Below, piece after piece: positions 12,001 to 25,695 of a DNA stretch of 64,000 bases. The DNA is from Fremontodendron californicum (taxonomy: Eukaryota > Streptophyta > Magnoliopsida > Malvales > Malvaceae). The translations under genes and the position numbers were made by a program. The stretch's first letter is position 1, and every line of letters begins with the position of its first letter. The notes under the pieces were generated by a model. The model saw nothing but the letters and a program-made list of their open reading frames with translations, ran no database searches and had not been told where the DNA came from. The stretch is from contig JAULJL010000025.1 of NCBI GenBank assembly GCA_030761205.1, positions 754,001 through 818,000 of the forward strand, in the 5' to 3' direction.

Positions 12001-12485
12001 TCTAACATCTATGTAATATTAGATATATTTCTATGTAATATATTAAAACATTATCATAGTTACATTACAATTACATAAATATATTATAACTGCATAGAAT
12101 TACAATTACATACATATATTACAGTTACATAGATATATTACAACTATAATATGTAATTCTAATGTTTTAAGAAATATGTTTATGTAATTGTAATATATAT
12201 ATTTAATTGTAAATCTATGTAGTTGTAAGATATCTATGTAACATATTAATGTAATATTACATAAATATTACATGTATTGTTATATATCTATGTAATTGTA
12301 ATATATCTATTTAATTGTAAATCTATATATCAATGTAATATATTAATGTAATATTACTTAAATATTACACGTATTGTTATATATCTATGTAATTGTAATA
12401 TATTTGTGTAATATCTATGTGATTGTAATATATATGTAGTTGTAATATATCTAATTGTAATTATAATATGTTATAGTTACATAGA
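9067..12485. repeat. 19-bp AT-rich minisatellite, block 1
   Basis: Made of degenerate copies of TATATCTATGTAATTGTAA and its complement. Orientation flips many times, for example near 9365 (plus to minus), 9735 (minus to plus) and 10130. Variants with TAATGTTTTAAGTAATTG occur at 10569, 10904, 11695 and 11880. Apart from the island at 10392-10545 I see nothing else in it. Confidence 0.95.
10392..10545. other. Short non-satellite island
   Basis: About 150 bp of A-rich sequence containing GGCCATTCGGCCATGG, unlike the surrounding minisatellite. It looks like a fragment of a dispersed element, but I cannot assign it. Confidence 0.5.
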
Positions 12486-12715
12486 TACATTAGAACAATT
12501 TAATTAATTCTCTTAAAGGATGAAAGATTAAAATATTTTCAAAATTGTTGGGAATGCTACAACCTGCTCTTGTCATAAGATTTGTGCATTTAGATGTTAC
12601 TATCTTTGATTTTTACACTTTGTTAATTCATTTCTTATACATTTCCATTAGTTAATTAATAATAATTGAATTTCAAATTTGCAGTTCTACCAAATTTAGA
12701 GATCCATCACAGTAA

Positions 12716-12835
12716 CTTCAGAAGAAAAGATTTAAAAGAGTAGGCATCAATGACAGAAGCAAAGAGAGCTCCGGTTCCAAATGTTCCTTTCTAGAAATAT
12801 ACAATGAGCAAATAAACATGCTAGAATACCCGTAG
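12716..12835 (+). pseudogene. Kinesin motor-domain-like exon fragment
   Basis: A 39-codon open stretch between in-frame stops (TAA 12713-12715, TAG 12833-12835) contains KCSFLEIYNEQI at 12779-12814. This is a hallmark of the kinesin motor core, and the KCSFLEIYNEQI form resembles plant KIN-12 (phragmoplast) kinesins. A TTTGCAG acceptor-like site is at 12678-12684. In functional kinesins the motif is followed by an acidic/Leu segment (DLL), but here it runs into MLEYP and stop. Only this piece of the motor is present, so it is a dead captured fragment. Confidence 0.6.
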
Positions 12836-13025
12836 TAGACAACTAGACATCATAAGAGTTATGTATTCTTCGTTTCAATCTGTTACTACCCTCTTCTAGT
12901 CTCGTTGTGTTTTTGGTCTAGTGATGTTGCATGTTTATGCATGTAACGTGCTGACCTCTTGTTTTCTTCTCTATCTTGGCTGTTCTTTGTATTTTATTAA
13001 CATATGCTACATATATTTGATGTAG

Positions 13026-13152
13026 GGTGATCCATCTTTCCTTCCTTGTCGGAGGTTTTCAACTACAATTTTGACACCTGATTTAAGTGGAGGTGATTTT
13101 CCGTCCAATTTACTGTCTTCAAAGACTGTACTAACACCAGAGCATACTATAG
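13026..13152 (+). pseudogene. Captured exon-like fragment with intact splice borders
   Basis: A 127-nt block bounded by TTGATGTAG on the left and by GTATGG on the right (donor GT 13153-13154) is open for 42 codons in one frame, starting GDPSFLPCRRFSTTILT and containing the phrase SSKTVLTPEHT. The flanks are T-rich and intron-like. Whether it comes from the same kinesin-like gene as 12716-12835 is inference. A second copy with a few substitutions is at about 29783-29909. Confidence 0.5.
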
Positions 13153-13460
13153 GTATGGGAAAGAATATGGAACTATATTTCTTATGTAGCTGTTTGCCTT
13201 TAAAAATATTGTGATAGTTATAAGTAGTAATATATTAAAGCTCAAGATTAAACTTTTCACTTCGGGTTTAAATTGAATTTAAAATTGGTAATTTTACTAT
13301 CCGGTTTTATTTGAACAATTAAAGCTAAAAAGGATATATATAACGTGGAACATTTTAAAAATCTAAAATCGCGACCGTGACTTTTACAAAAATATTAAAC
13401 CCGAGAGGGGGACAAATCAAAGTTGGTTTTAAAAGGCCCAGACAAAATTAGGTCTCTACA

Positions 13461-16400
13461 GATACATTACAATTACATAGATATATTAAAATTACATAGA
13501 TACATTACAATTACATAGATATATTAAAATTACATAGATATATTACAATTACATAGATATATTGCAATTACATAAATATATTACAATTAATAGTGTATCT
13601 ATGTAATTGTCGTGTATTGTTATATATCTAATTTGTAACTGTAATAAATATATTTATGCAATATATCTATGTAATATTACATAGATACATTATTAATTAT
13701 AATATATTTATGTAATTGTAATATAATCTAACTGTAATATCTATGCAATTGTCATATCTATGTAATTTTAATGTATCTATGTAATATATCTATGTAATTG
13801 TAATATATCTATGTAACTGTAATATATATATATGTAATTGTAATATATCTACTTAATTGTAATATATTTATGTAATTGTAATATATCTATGTAATTGTAA
13901 TATCTATGTAATATATCTATGTAATTTTAATATATCTATGTAATATATTATCTATGTAATATATCTATGTAATTGTAATATGTCTATGTAATTATTAATG
14001 CATAGTTGTAATATATCTATGTAATTGTAATATATCTATGTAATTGCAATGTATCTATGTAATTATAATGTATCTATGTAATTGTAATATATCTATATAA
14101 TTGTAATGTATCTATGTTACTGTAATATCTATGTAATTGTAATATATCTATGTAATTGTAATGTATCTATGTAATTGTAGTATATCTATGTAATTGTAAT
14201 ATATCTATATATATGTAATTATAATATCTATGTAATTGTAATATATATATATATATATATCTATGTAATTGTAATATATCTATGTAATATATTTATCTAT
14301 GAATTATAATTGTAATATATCTATGTAATTTTAATTTATCTATATAACATATCTATGTAATAGTTTTAATATATCCTTGTAATATATAATTCTAATATAT
14401 CAATGTAATTGTAATATATCTATGTAATTATATTATGTCTATGTAATTATAATATATCTATGTAATTGACATATTGTAATATATCTATATATCTATGTAA
14501 TATTACAATTACATAGATATATTACATATATTACAATCACATAATTACAATTACATAGATATATTACAATTACATAGATATATTACTATTACACAGATAT
14601 ATTACAATTACATAGATATATTACATATATTACATAAATATATGTATATATTACAATTACAATTACAATTACACAAATATCTATGTAATTATAATGTATC
14701 TATGTAATTGTAATATATCTATGTAATTACATTAGAATTACATAGATATTTGTGTAATTGTAATTGTAATATATACATATATTTATGTAATATATGTAAT
14801 ATATCTATGTAATTGTAATATATATTACATAGATATATTATAATTACATAGATATAGATATATTGCAAATACATAGATATATTACAATTACATAGATATA
14901 TTACAATTACATAGATATATTACAATTACTTAAATATATTATAATTGCATAGATATATTACAATTACATAGATATATTACAATTACATATATATATTACA
15001 TTGATATATATTACAGTTACAGAATTACAATTACATAAATATATCTATATAATTACGTAAATATATATTATCTATGTAGTTTTAATATATATATGTAATA
15101 TATTACATAGATATATTACAATTACAGAGATATATCACATAGATATATTATAAATACATATATATATTACAATTACATAAATGTATTACAATTACATAGA
15201 TATATTATAACCTAGATACATTTATATAGATATATTATAGTTAATGTAATATATATTTGTGTAATTGTAATATATTAATTTGTGTAATTGTAATATATTA
15301 CATAGATATATTACAATTACATAGATACATTACATAGATAAATAATTACATAAATATATTACAATTACATAGATATATTACAATTACATAGATATATTAC
15401 AATTATATAGATGTTGCAATTACTTATATATATATATATATTACAATTACATAGATATATTACAATTACATAGATGTATACATTATCAATTATCTAATAT
15501 TTTCAGTAATTCTAATGTATACATGTAATATTAATGTTTTCAGTAATTGTAATGTATACATGTAATATCTAATATTTTCAGTAATTGTAATGTATACATG
15601 TAATATCTATGTAATTGTAATATACCTATGTAATTGTAATAGTATATCTATGTAGTAAATACATTAGAATTACTCAAAACATTAGATAATGTAATTACAT
15701 AGATATATATATATATATATTACAATTACATAGATACATTACAATTACATTGATATAGTAAAATTACATAGATATATTACAATTACATAGATATATTACA
15801 CATTTATATATTATTATATTTTATATATCTATATAATTGTAATATATCTATATAAATGTAATATAGCTATGTAATTGTAATATATTTAAGTATTAATGTA
15901 ATATATCTATGTAATTGTAATATATCTATGTAATAGATATATATATATCTATATAATATATATCATATGTAATATATTACAATTATATATATATATATGT
16001 AATTGTAATATATCTAGGTAATTCTAATGTATCTATGTAATATTTCTATGTAATTATAATGTATCTACGTAATACAAAAATATATTACAATTGTAATATC
16101 TATTGTAATGTATCTATGTAATGTGTAATATATAGATATAGTACACATTAAATAGATACATTACAATTACACAAATTTATTGCAATTACATAGATAGATT
16201 ACAGTGACATAGATATATTAGAATTACATACATTTATTATAATTAAACAGATATATTACAATTATATAGATATATTACAATTACATAGGTATATTACAAT
16301 TGCAAAAATACATTACAATTACATAGATATATTTCAGTAACATAGATACATTACAATTATACATTAGATATATGAAAATACATGCAATATATAATGTTTT

Positions 16401-16738
16401 CGAATTACATTGATATATTAGAATTACATAGATACATTGGATATATATATTACAATTACATAGATATATTACAATTACATAAATATATTACAATTACATA
16501 GATATATTACATAGATACATTACAATTACATAGATATATTAAAATTACATAGATATATTAAAACTACATAGATATAATATTACAATTATATAGATATATT
16601 ATATTATATATTACAATTACATAGATACATTATAATTACACATTAGATATATTAAAATATATGTGGTAATTCTAATGTATCTATGTAGTATATCTATGTA
16701 TTTATGTAATATATGTAATTGTAATATATTACAAGTAC
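13461..16738. repeat. 19-bp AT-rich minisatellite, block 2
   Basis: Same monomer as block 1 with repeated strand switches. Its first 915 bp (to 14375) are duplicated at 30219-31023, and 15060-15300 is duplicated at about 26600-26835. Short TA runs occur at 14240 and 15430. Nothing else is seen. Confidence 0.95.
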
Positions 16739-17775
16739 ATTTATTTCAAGAAATATTATATCGAGTAAGTTGGTTGATTTATGAAATATGATTATACTTA
16801 GAATTTGACGTACATGGTTTTGGCTCCACCTGACTTAATGTATGAGATTATACCCTTGATCGGAATATGGGAGCTGCGTGCTACGCCATTGTGGCGGGAG
16901 CCACCTCCAGAGTCCCAATTCCGTGACATTGGACTGGGGTATGGGAGCTGCGTGCTACGTGTTTGTGGTGGGAGCCGCCTCCAGAGTCCCTATCCCGTTA
17001 TATTTGCCTTTTGGGGGCACATCATAGCGACACATATGCCTTTAGGGCGTCCTATGGTGGTATTGGCCTTTGGGGCTGGCTACTAGTATGCCTACATGGA
17101 TATTGCCTGGTTATTTCATGGATGTATTCTTGTGCATGACAGAAAGTTGGAGCCCAATTATACAAAACTTGATTTACTTTACAGATTTTATACATTTATT
17201 TAGTATTATAATACTGATATATATTTGAAAACTTCGCTACATCTTCGAATTATTCATTATGGTTTTACTATTATTTATTTTGAAAATATCTATTATATTT
17301 TAAAGGATTATAATCATAGTTTTCAAATGTTTTAAAAGTTGTCTACTCACTGAGATATTCATATATCTCACCTTTTCATATTCTCATTTTCAGGTGACAG
17401 TTAGGTGTCGGGATTGCAACCTTCCTCTATTCTCTACTTCAAATAGTATTTTGACGTGGTGGGCATCATACTAAAAATTTATTGAAGTCTTGATTTTTTG
17501 ATGTTTTTATCTAGTAAACCTTGTTGAGATAGGTTTACTTTTGGATATATTATATGTATATATTTGAAGATATGAGACAATAGATCAATATGTTTTGACT
17601 TGAGCATAAATTGATCATGGATAATTTTGAATATGCATGGATATATGTGATAATAGTATTGAGAAATATTGCTGGTTGAGGATATGAATTGAGTGTTATT
17701 TGCAGGAGGGTTATAGTTGAGATAGAAAGGAAACTCTGTCGGATTTTAGGTATAATATCCGGACAGGGTGTTACA
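16739..17775 (+). repeat. 3' part of a gypsy LTR of the element A/B family
   Basis: Matches 1300-2420 of element A, beginning at TTATTTCAAGAAATATTAT and ending exactly at the LTR terminus GTGTTACA. It has two copies of the 74-bp repeat (16869, 16943). No internal element sequence follows; a CACTA fragment begins at the next base. It is a truncated LTR and the left break lies in satellite. Confidence 0.92.
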
Positions 17776-18595
17776 GACAAAATCCGTCGGTATAAATAGG
17801 ATATTTTGACGGATTTGTTATTCGTCGGTCTGTATTTGTCATAACCAATGGAAGTCATAACCGTCGGTGTATATGTTATCTATACTGACGGATTTATAAA
17901 ACGCCGTCGGTATAGTAATAATATATACTGACGGATTTTTTCATCCGTCAATATAAGTCACTTCGAAAATAACGCGGCTTTCTTTTATAAAGGCGGGTCA
18001 TTTAATTTTTACTGAAAATGCTATATTGACGGATTTGCCCGTTGGTATTGCATTAGGTTATATTTCCCCTTTTCTTTTCCACTTCTCTCTTTCACCCGTC
18101 TCTTTCTCTTATCTAGCTCTTTCACTTATTTTCCTTTTCAATCGGTAATCACCATTTCATTTCATTTCCCGATTCGACTTTCTCATCTCTTTCACCATTT
18201 TTTTTCTGTATTATTCTTTGATTGCTAGAAATCTGTTCAATGTTAGAGGAGGCACACGACCACTTAAACAACCGACCCATCTTCTCAAACTGGTCAGTTT
18301 CTCTATTTTATTATTTTTTTCATTTTGTTTTCTCGTCGAATTTGCTTCTATATATCCTTTTCCTATCGTTGGATTGTATTTGTATTTGGGCATGGATTAA
18401 TTATTTAGTCCTGTTAATTAGATTTGTGGCAAATTGTCTGTTGTTTTATTCATAATCAATTTAGAAAATTTGATGAGAAATTAAGTGGGCAAAACCATTA
18501 GAATTGTTGCAGCACCAATCTGGGCAAGATGGGAATGGGAACGATTTATTAATCCACACGAAAGCTACATAGAACAAATATTGACGGATTACATA
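17776..18595 (+). mobile_element. CACTA (En/Spm) transposon fragment, copy 1
   Basis: Begins GACAAAATCCGTCGGTATA and carries many copies of the subterminal motif CCGTCGGTATA / TACTGACGGAT in both orientations to about 18050. A CT-rich leader-like region follows, then an exon-like piece near 18235-18300 (ATGTTAGAGGAGGC... ending CTGGTCAG). The same sequence reads from a true CACTACAAAAAAATG terminus at 55530 on the minus strand; here the outermost 45 bp or so including CACTA are missing. No transposase motif is recognisable. Confidence 0.72.
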
Positions 18596-21500
18596 ATTAT
18601 ATCTATATAATTAGAATTCAATATTAATTGTAATATATTTTTGTAATTGTAATATATCTATGTAATTGTAATATATATCTATGCAATTGCATTATATCTA
18701 TGCAATTGTAATAGTAATATATTTATGTAGTATATCTATGTAATATATGTAATATATCTATGTAATTGGAATATATATATGTAATTGTAATAGTATATCT
18801 ATGTAATATATTCTATATCTATGTAATATATATCTATGTAATTGTAATTGTAACATATATATATATATATATCTATGTAATATAGTTACATAGATATATT
18901 ACAATTACACAAATATATTACAATTACATAAATATATTACAATAACATAGATATATTATAATTACATAAATATATTAAAATTAGCGAAAACATTAGAATT
19001 ACATAGATATATATTAATGTAATATATCTATGTAATTGTAATATATCTATGTAATTTTAATATATTACATTGGTATATCTATGCAATTGTAATTACATAG
19101 ATATGTAATATATTACAATTACATAGATATATTACTATTACATAGATATATTACATATATTACAAAAATATATGTATATATTACAATTATAAATACACAA
19201 ATATCTATGTAATTCTAATGTATCTATGTAATTGTAATATATCTATGTAATAGATATGTAATTACATAGATATATTATATTACATAGATATACTACTGAA
19301 CATATATATATTACAATTACTATTGCATAGATATATTACAATTTCATAGATATATATCTAATATATCTTTGTAGTTGTAATATATCTATGTAATTGTAAT
19401 ATATTTATGTAATTCTAATGTTATCTATTACATAGATATATTTGTAACTGTAATATTAGATATTACATAGATATATAATTGTAATAGATAAGTAATTGTA
19501 ATATATTACAATTACAATTAGATAAATAAATTATGTAGATATATTACAATTACATAGATATATGTAAAATATTATCTATGTATTTATGTAATTATATATA
19601 TCTATGTAATATATGTAATATATCTATGTAATATATTTAAGTAGTATATCTATGTAATTGTAATAATATATTACATAGATACACTGTAATATATCTATGT
19701 ATCTATGTAATTGTAATTGTAATACTATATTACATAATATAAAATTGTAATTGTAATATATATCTATGTAATATATTATCTATGCAATATATATATGTAA
19801 TTTTAATATATCTATGTAATATATTATCTATGTAGTTTTAATATATCTATGTAATTGTAATATATCTATGTAATTGTAATGTATTTATGTAATTGTAAAT
19901 ATCTATGTAATTGTAATATATCAATGTAACTGTAGTATATACATGTAATTCTTATTGTAATATATTTATGAAATTGTAATATATCTATGTAATTATAATA
20001 TCTATGTAATTGTAGTATATCTATGTAATTGTAGTATATCTATGTAATTGTAATATATCTATGTAATTGTAATTGTATTAGATATTTTACTGAAAATATT
20101 ACAATTACATATATATATATATATTACAATTACATAGATATATTACAATTACATAGATATACTACAGTTACATAGATATATCTATGTAATTATAATATAT
20201 TTGTGTAATTGTAATATATCTATGTAATTGTAATATAATGGTGTAATTTATTTATTATCTATGTAATTGTATTGTATCTATGTAATTGTGATATTGTAAT
20301 ATATCTATGTAATTGTAATATATTATCTATGTAATTGTAATATCTATGTAATATATCTATGTAATTGTAATATATCTATGTAATTGTAATATATCTATTT
20401 AATTGTAATATATATATATATATGTAATTGTAATATATTTATGTAATTGTAATATATCTATGTAACTGTAGTATATATATGTAATTCTAATTGTAATATA
20501 TTTATGTAATTGTAATATATCTATGTAATTGTAATAAATCTACGTAATTGTAATATCTATGTAATTATAGTATATCTATGTAATTGTAATATATCTATGT
20601 AACTGTAATGTATCTATGTAATTGTATTAGATATATTACTGAAAATATTACAATTACATAGATATATTACAATTACCTAGATAAATTACAATTACAATTA
20701 CAATTACATAGATATATTACAATTACAATTACATAGATTTATTATAATTACATAAATATATTGTAATTGTAATATATCTATGTAATTGTAATATATCTAT
20801 GTAACTGTAATATATTTATGTAATATATATTACAATTGCATAGATACATAGATATATTACATAGATATATTATAATTACATATATATATATTACAATTAT
20901 ATATATTACAATTGCATAGATATACTATTACAATTATACAATTGCACAAATATATATTACAATTACATAGATAATATATTACATAGATATATATTACAAT
21001 TACATAGATATATTAGATATATTAGAATTACATATATATTACAATTACATAGATATATTACATCGATATTACAATTACATAGATATATTCAATTATATCT
21101 ATGTAATATATTTATGTAATTGAAATATCTATGTAATTGTAATTTATGTCTATGTTACAATTACATAGATATATTACAGTTACATAGATATATTACATAT
21201 GTTACATAGATGTATTACAATTATCTATGTAATATATATCTATGTAATTGTAATGTATCTATGTAATATATCTATGTAATTGTAATATATCTATGTAACT
21301 GTAGTATATCTATGTAATATATCCAACGTATCTATGTAATATATTATAATATATCGATGTAATATATCTATGTAATTGTAATATATTTATGTAATATATC
21401 TATGTAATTGTATTATATCTATGTAATAGTGTTAATGTAATATATCTATGTAATTGTAATATATTTGTGTATTGTAATATATCTATGTAATTGTAATATA

Positions 21501-23084
21501 TCTATGTAATTGTAATATATTATTGTAATTATAATATATCTATGTAATATATTTATCTATGTAATTATAATATATCTATGTAGTTTTAATATATCTATGT
21601 AATTGTAATATATTATAAATACACATTAGATATTTATCTATGTAATTCTAATATATCTATGTAATAGTAATATATCTATGTTATTGTAATATATCTATGT
21701 AATTGTAATAGTATATCTATGTAATAAATATATTTATGTAACTGTAGTATGTTGTAATACATTTATGTAATTGTAATATATATATATCTATGTAATTGTA
21801 AATATATTTATGTAATTGTAATATACCTATGTAGCTGTAATATATATATATGTGTAATTGTAATATATCTACGTAATTGTAATTATGTGATTGTAATATA
21901 TGTATTATATCTATGTAGTTGTAAATATATTTATGTAATTGTAATCTATCTATGTAATTGTCATATATCTATGTAATTGTAAACATTAGATATTACATAT
22001 ATTACAATTACATTGATATATAGATATATTACATAGATATATTACAATTACATAGATATATTATTACAATTTTATATTATTACAATTACATTAGATATAT
22101 TCGAATTACATAGATGTATTAGTGTTATATATTATCTATATATATATATATATGTGATTGTAATGTATCTATGTAATATATCTATGTAATTGTAATATAA
22201 TTACATAGATATATTAAAACTACATAGATAATATATTACATAGATATATTACAATTACAATATATATTACATAGATATATATTTCAATTACATAGATAGT
22301 ATCTTACATAGATATATTACAATTACATAAATATATTTACAATTACATAGATATAGATATAGATAATTACAATTACAATTACAATTACATAGATATATTT
22401 AATAGATATATTCGTGTAATTGTAATATATTTCTGTAATTGTAATATATCTATGTAATTGTAATATATTTAGGTAATTGTAATATATTTGTGTAATACAT
22501 TGTAATATATCTATGTATCTGTAGTATATCTATGTAATATCTATGTAATTGTAATATATTTATGTAGTATATCTATGTAATTGTAATATATATCACATAA
22601 ATATATTACAATTACATAGATATATTACAACTACAAATCTACGTAATTGTATATCAATGTAATTGTAATATATATATATATATATATTACATAGATATAT
22701 TACAATTACATAGATATATTACTATTGCATAGATATATTACAATTACATAGATATATTACATATATTACATAGATGTATTACAATTACATAAATATATTT
22801 ATTACAATTAGATACATTACATAGATATATTACAATTACAATTACTGTAATGTATCTATGTATTTCTAATGTTTTAAGTAATTCTAATATATTTATGTAA
22901 TTGTAATATATTTTTGTAATTGTAATATATCTATGTAATATATCTATGTAATTGTAATGTATATATATATATGTAATTGTAATATCTATGTAATTGTAAT
23001 ATATATCTATGTAATTCTAATATATCTAAGTAATTGTAATATATCTATGTAATTGTAATATATATATATATATCTATGTAATTG

Positions 23085-23118
<34 letters not shown>

Positions 23119-23785
23119 AATATATCTATGTAGTTCTAATGTATCTATGTAATTGTAATATATCTATGTAATTGTAATATATATTACATAGATATATTAC
23201 AATTACATAGATATTACAATTACATAGATATATTACAATTACATAAATATATTACAATTACACAAATATATTACAATTACAATTACATAGATATATTATA
23301 CATAGATATATTACAATTACATAAATATATTTATTACAATTACATAGATATAATTTCATAGATAATATATTACAATTACATAAATATATTACAATTACAT
23401 AGATATATTACATAGACACATTACAATTACATAGATATATTTATGTAATTGTAATTATGTAATTGTAATATATATCTATGTAATTGTAATATAGCTATGT
23501 AATTGTAATACATCTATGTAATTGTAATAATATATCTATGTAATTGTAATATATCTATGTAGTTGTAATACATCTATGTAATTGTAATAATATATCTATG
23601 TAATTGTAATATATCTATGTAGTTGTAATACATGGATATTACAATTACATAGATACATTACAATTACATAGATATATTACATAGATATTACAATTACATA
23701 GATATATTAAAATCACATAGATAAATATTACAATTACGTAGACATATTACATAGATATATTACAATTACATCGATATAAATATTT
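18596..23785. repeat. 19-bp AT-rich minisatellite, block 3
   Basis: The longest uninterrupted stretch in the first half of the window, over 5 kb of mixed-orientation monomers. It includes pure TA runs (23092-23117), a local duplication at 23515-23635 with a period near 63 bp, and at 22560-22990 one of three copies of a larger segment also found at about 26890 and 55910. No gene seen. Confidence 0.95.
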
Positions 23786-24599
23786 TATTAATTTATAAAA
23801 TAATAATTTTGATATAACAAAATTTGAGTAAATAATATTAATAAGGTAAAATTATGTAAAATAATATTAATAAAATAAATTAAGTAAATAATATATTATT
23901 AATTTTACATTAAAGGGTATTATTATCAATGAGCTATTTTTCTTTTCCATTCCTACATTCATATTAACCTATCAAACATACTAATAGAATGGAATAACCA
24001 TTGCCTTCTTAACATTGCAATGGACTTAATGATTAGAGAAAAAAGATTCATGCTTTTTTAATGTTTAACTGTTTAAGATATAGGTAATTCTAAAGAAAAA
24101 ATTTGGAAATGATTGTAATAAAAAAAAACCTTGCTGTGCCATGCAATCTATATATAAGAGAATAATAGGTAACTATTTTGTTTACACTTATTTAAAATTA
24201 TATTTATATTTTAATATAAAAAATTTATTAATAATAATATTCTATATATTTTAATGAATCCCATCTTTTCTATATATTTTTGCCTAAAGCTTTTTCTTTT
24301 AAAGAACAAGTAAGATTATAATGGTAAGGGAAGTGACAGTGTATTTGAAGGTGTTTCCAGAAGAAGAAAGATTTCTTCAAAGGTGGAATATAGGTTTTAG
24401 AAATATACTCCTTATAATTTGCATATAGTAGCTGTGAAGTTTTCTATTTCAATATATTCTATTGATATTACTGGAAGAAATACGTGCAATATAAACTTTT
24501 ATTGAAATCCAGTAAGGACAAGAAAGACCCAATTGGTGATGCTAATACATTGAAGTATTCATTGAATGAATGATTCCTCTACATTTATACTGTCATAAC
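23786..24599. other. AT-rich non-satellite segment, unassigned
   Basis: About 800 bp without the 19-bp monomer. A 36-codon frame from ATG at 24321 (MVREVTVYLKVFPEEERFLQ...) looks mildly coding, but there is no recognisable family and no further exon. It may be the outer part of the retroelement debris that follows or unrelated host sequence. Confidence 0.4.
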
Positions 24600-25695
24600 G
24601 GTTTTTCGACTGCTAAGACAATTTGAAAACGCAAATTGAATCGCCACCAATCTTTTTTTTTTTAGGTGTGATTGGTCACCTATTAAATTTGGTTTTAGTA
24701 AAATATTTTAAAACTAATTAAAATATTTTTCAAACCAATTTCGAAGTCCGCGCTTAAAACCAGAGAAAAAGCAAAATCGGGTTCGGGAGTCGGTTACGTG
24801 CGGGGAAGGATGAGCACCCCCACAACGCCCATTTAAAAACGGTACCAATTAATCATGTGTTATCCTTTAATCTTGATAAAACGATTTTAATTTTGATATT
24901 TAAAAATAATTCTCATAATTCTCTTTATTGCAAATTTTGTATTTGTAGAAAAACAAATTATTTCATTTGGGAATGAAATGAAAATCTTTGGCATCGGAAA
25001 CTTTCATCGAATTCTCCATCGTCTAGGCAGAATTTAAGAAGAGTTTCTTCGCTTTCGAATTTGCATAATATTCCTCTAAATCGAATAATGTTCCTTCGTA
25101 AACAACAATTATTCAAGATCCTCCAACGTCTAGGCTGGATAATCAATATTTGTTTTTACTCGGAATATTATTTTATTTTGTAAGACTTTCTTAAAACTCT
25201 CATTTTTTTTTCTTATAAAAGATTTGATATGTGACGAAGGGAATGATCAACTATAATGAAAGAAAACACATAAAATAATGAGCAATAATTTAAACAACAA
25301 ATTGTTTAATTTTAAAATAAAAGTTTTATTCGGGTGAGGATAAGGGTCTTCGGTATGAGAGCTTTCCCAAATTCCCCATCGTCTAGGTGGAATTTGGGGA
25401 AGATCTCTACATTTGAAAATTCTAATCTCGGACTTTGAAATCGATGTGTTCCCATTTTTTATTCGACATATACAACTATGATGAATTAATTCAATTGTAA
25501 AATAGAACATTTTATTATTATTATTTTTTTTTTTTTTGCAATACGAGAACCCTCGGTTTAGAATTGATAGACTAAACAATTTTTTTTCAGACAAAATCGA
25601 TGACAGACCGCCTTCGGCTGTTTGCCACCGCGTAGATCTCAAAAAGATATATGGATTAAAAAAAATCATCTCAAACGGACAACCGAGCACAAAGT
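24600..25695. mobile_element. Retroelement LTR-like fragment (Ogre/Tat-like)
   Basis: Contains GGGTTCGGGAGTCGGTTACG and GATGAGCACCCCCACAACGC at about 24779-24829, a sequence I associate with LTRs of large plant Ogre/Tat elements. Imperfect repeats CCATCGTCTAGGCAGAATTT / CCAACGTCTAGGCTGGAT / CCATCGTCTAGGTGGAATTT follow at 25016, 25119 and 25376. The part at 24910-25075 recurs at 28297-28452. No open frame with known domains; the 153-codon minus-strand frame at 25247-25708 looks accidental. Confidence 0.55.

Larger units (their letters stand above)
12486..13460 (+). mobile_element. Host-gene fragment fused to an LTR 3' end (copy 1)
   Basis: A composite island. The left half carries intron/exon-like pieces of a host gene. 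The right third (about 13320-13460) is the end of an LTR closing with GACAAAATTAGGTCTCTACA, the inverted partner of the TGTAGACACC LTR start seen at 28127. Satellite resumes at 13461. From 12890 onward the segment and the following satellite recur at 29647-31023. It may be a nonautonomous retroelement that captured gene sequence, or a gene fragment into which an LTR inserted. Confidence 0.6.

Noticed and set aside
9067..12485. CRISPR-like array of regularly spaced palindromic repeats
   Set aside because: There are no unique spacers, the units are contiguous and degenerate, and the genome is a plant.
18211..18455. Small frames on both strands in the CACTA fragment (also 50962-51234)
   Set aside because: They cover the leader-like and intron-like region, match no transposase motif, and conservation reflects transposon copies.
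13461..23785. Centromere core satellite
   Set aside because: The AT-rich satellite and a chromovirus could fit a pericentromere, but nothing in the sequence itself shows centromere function and the monomer is far shorter than usual.
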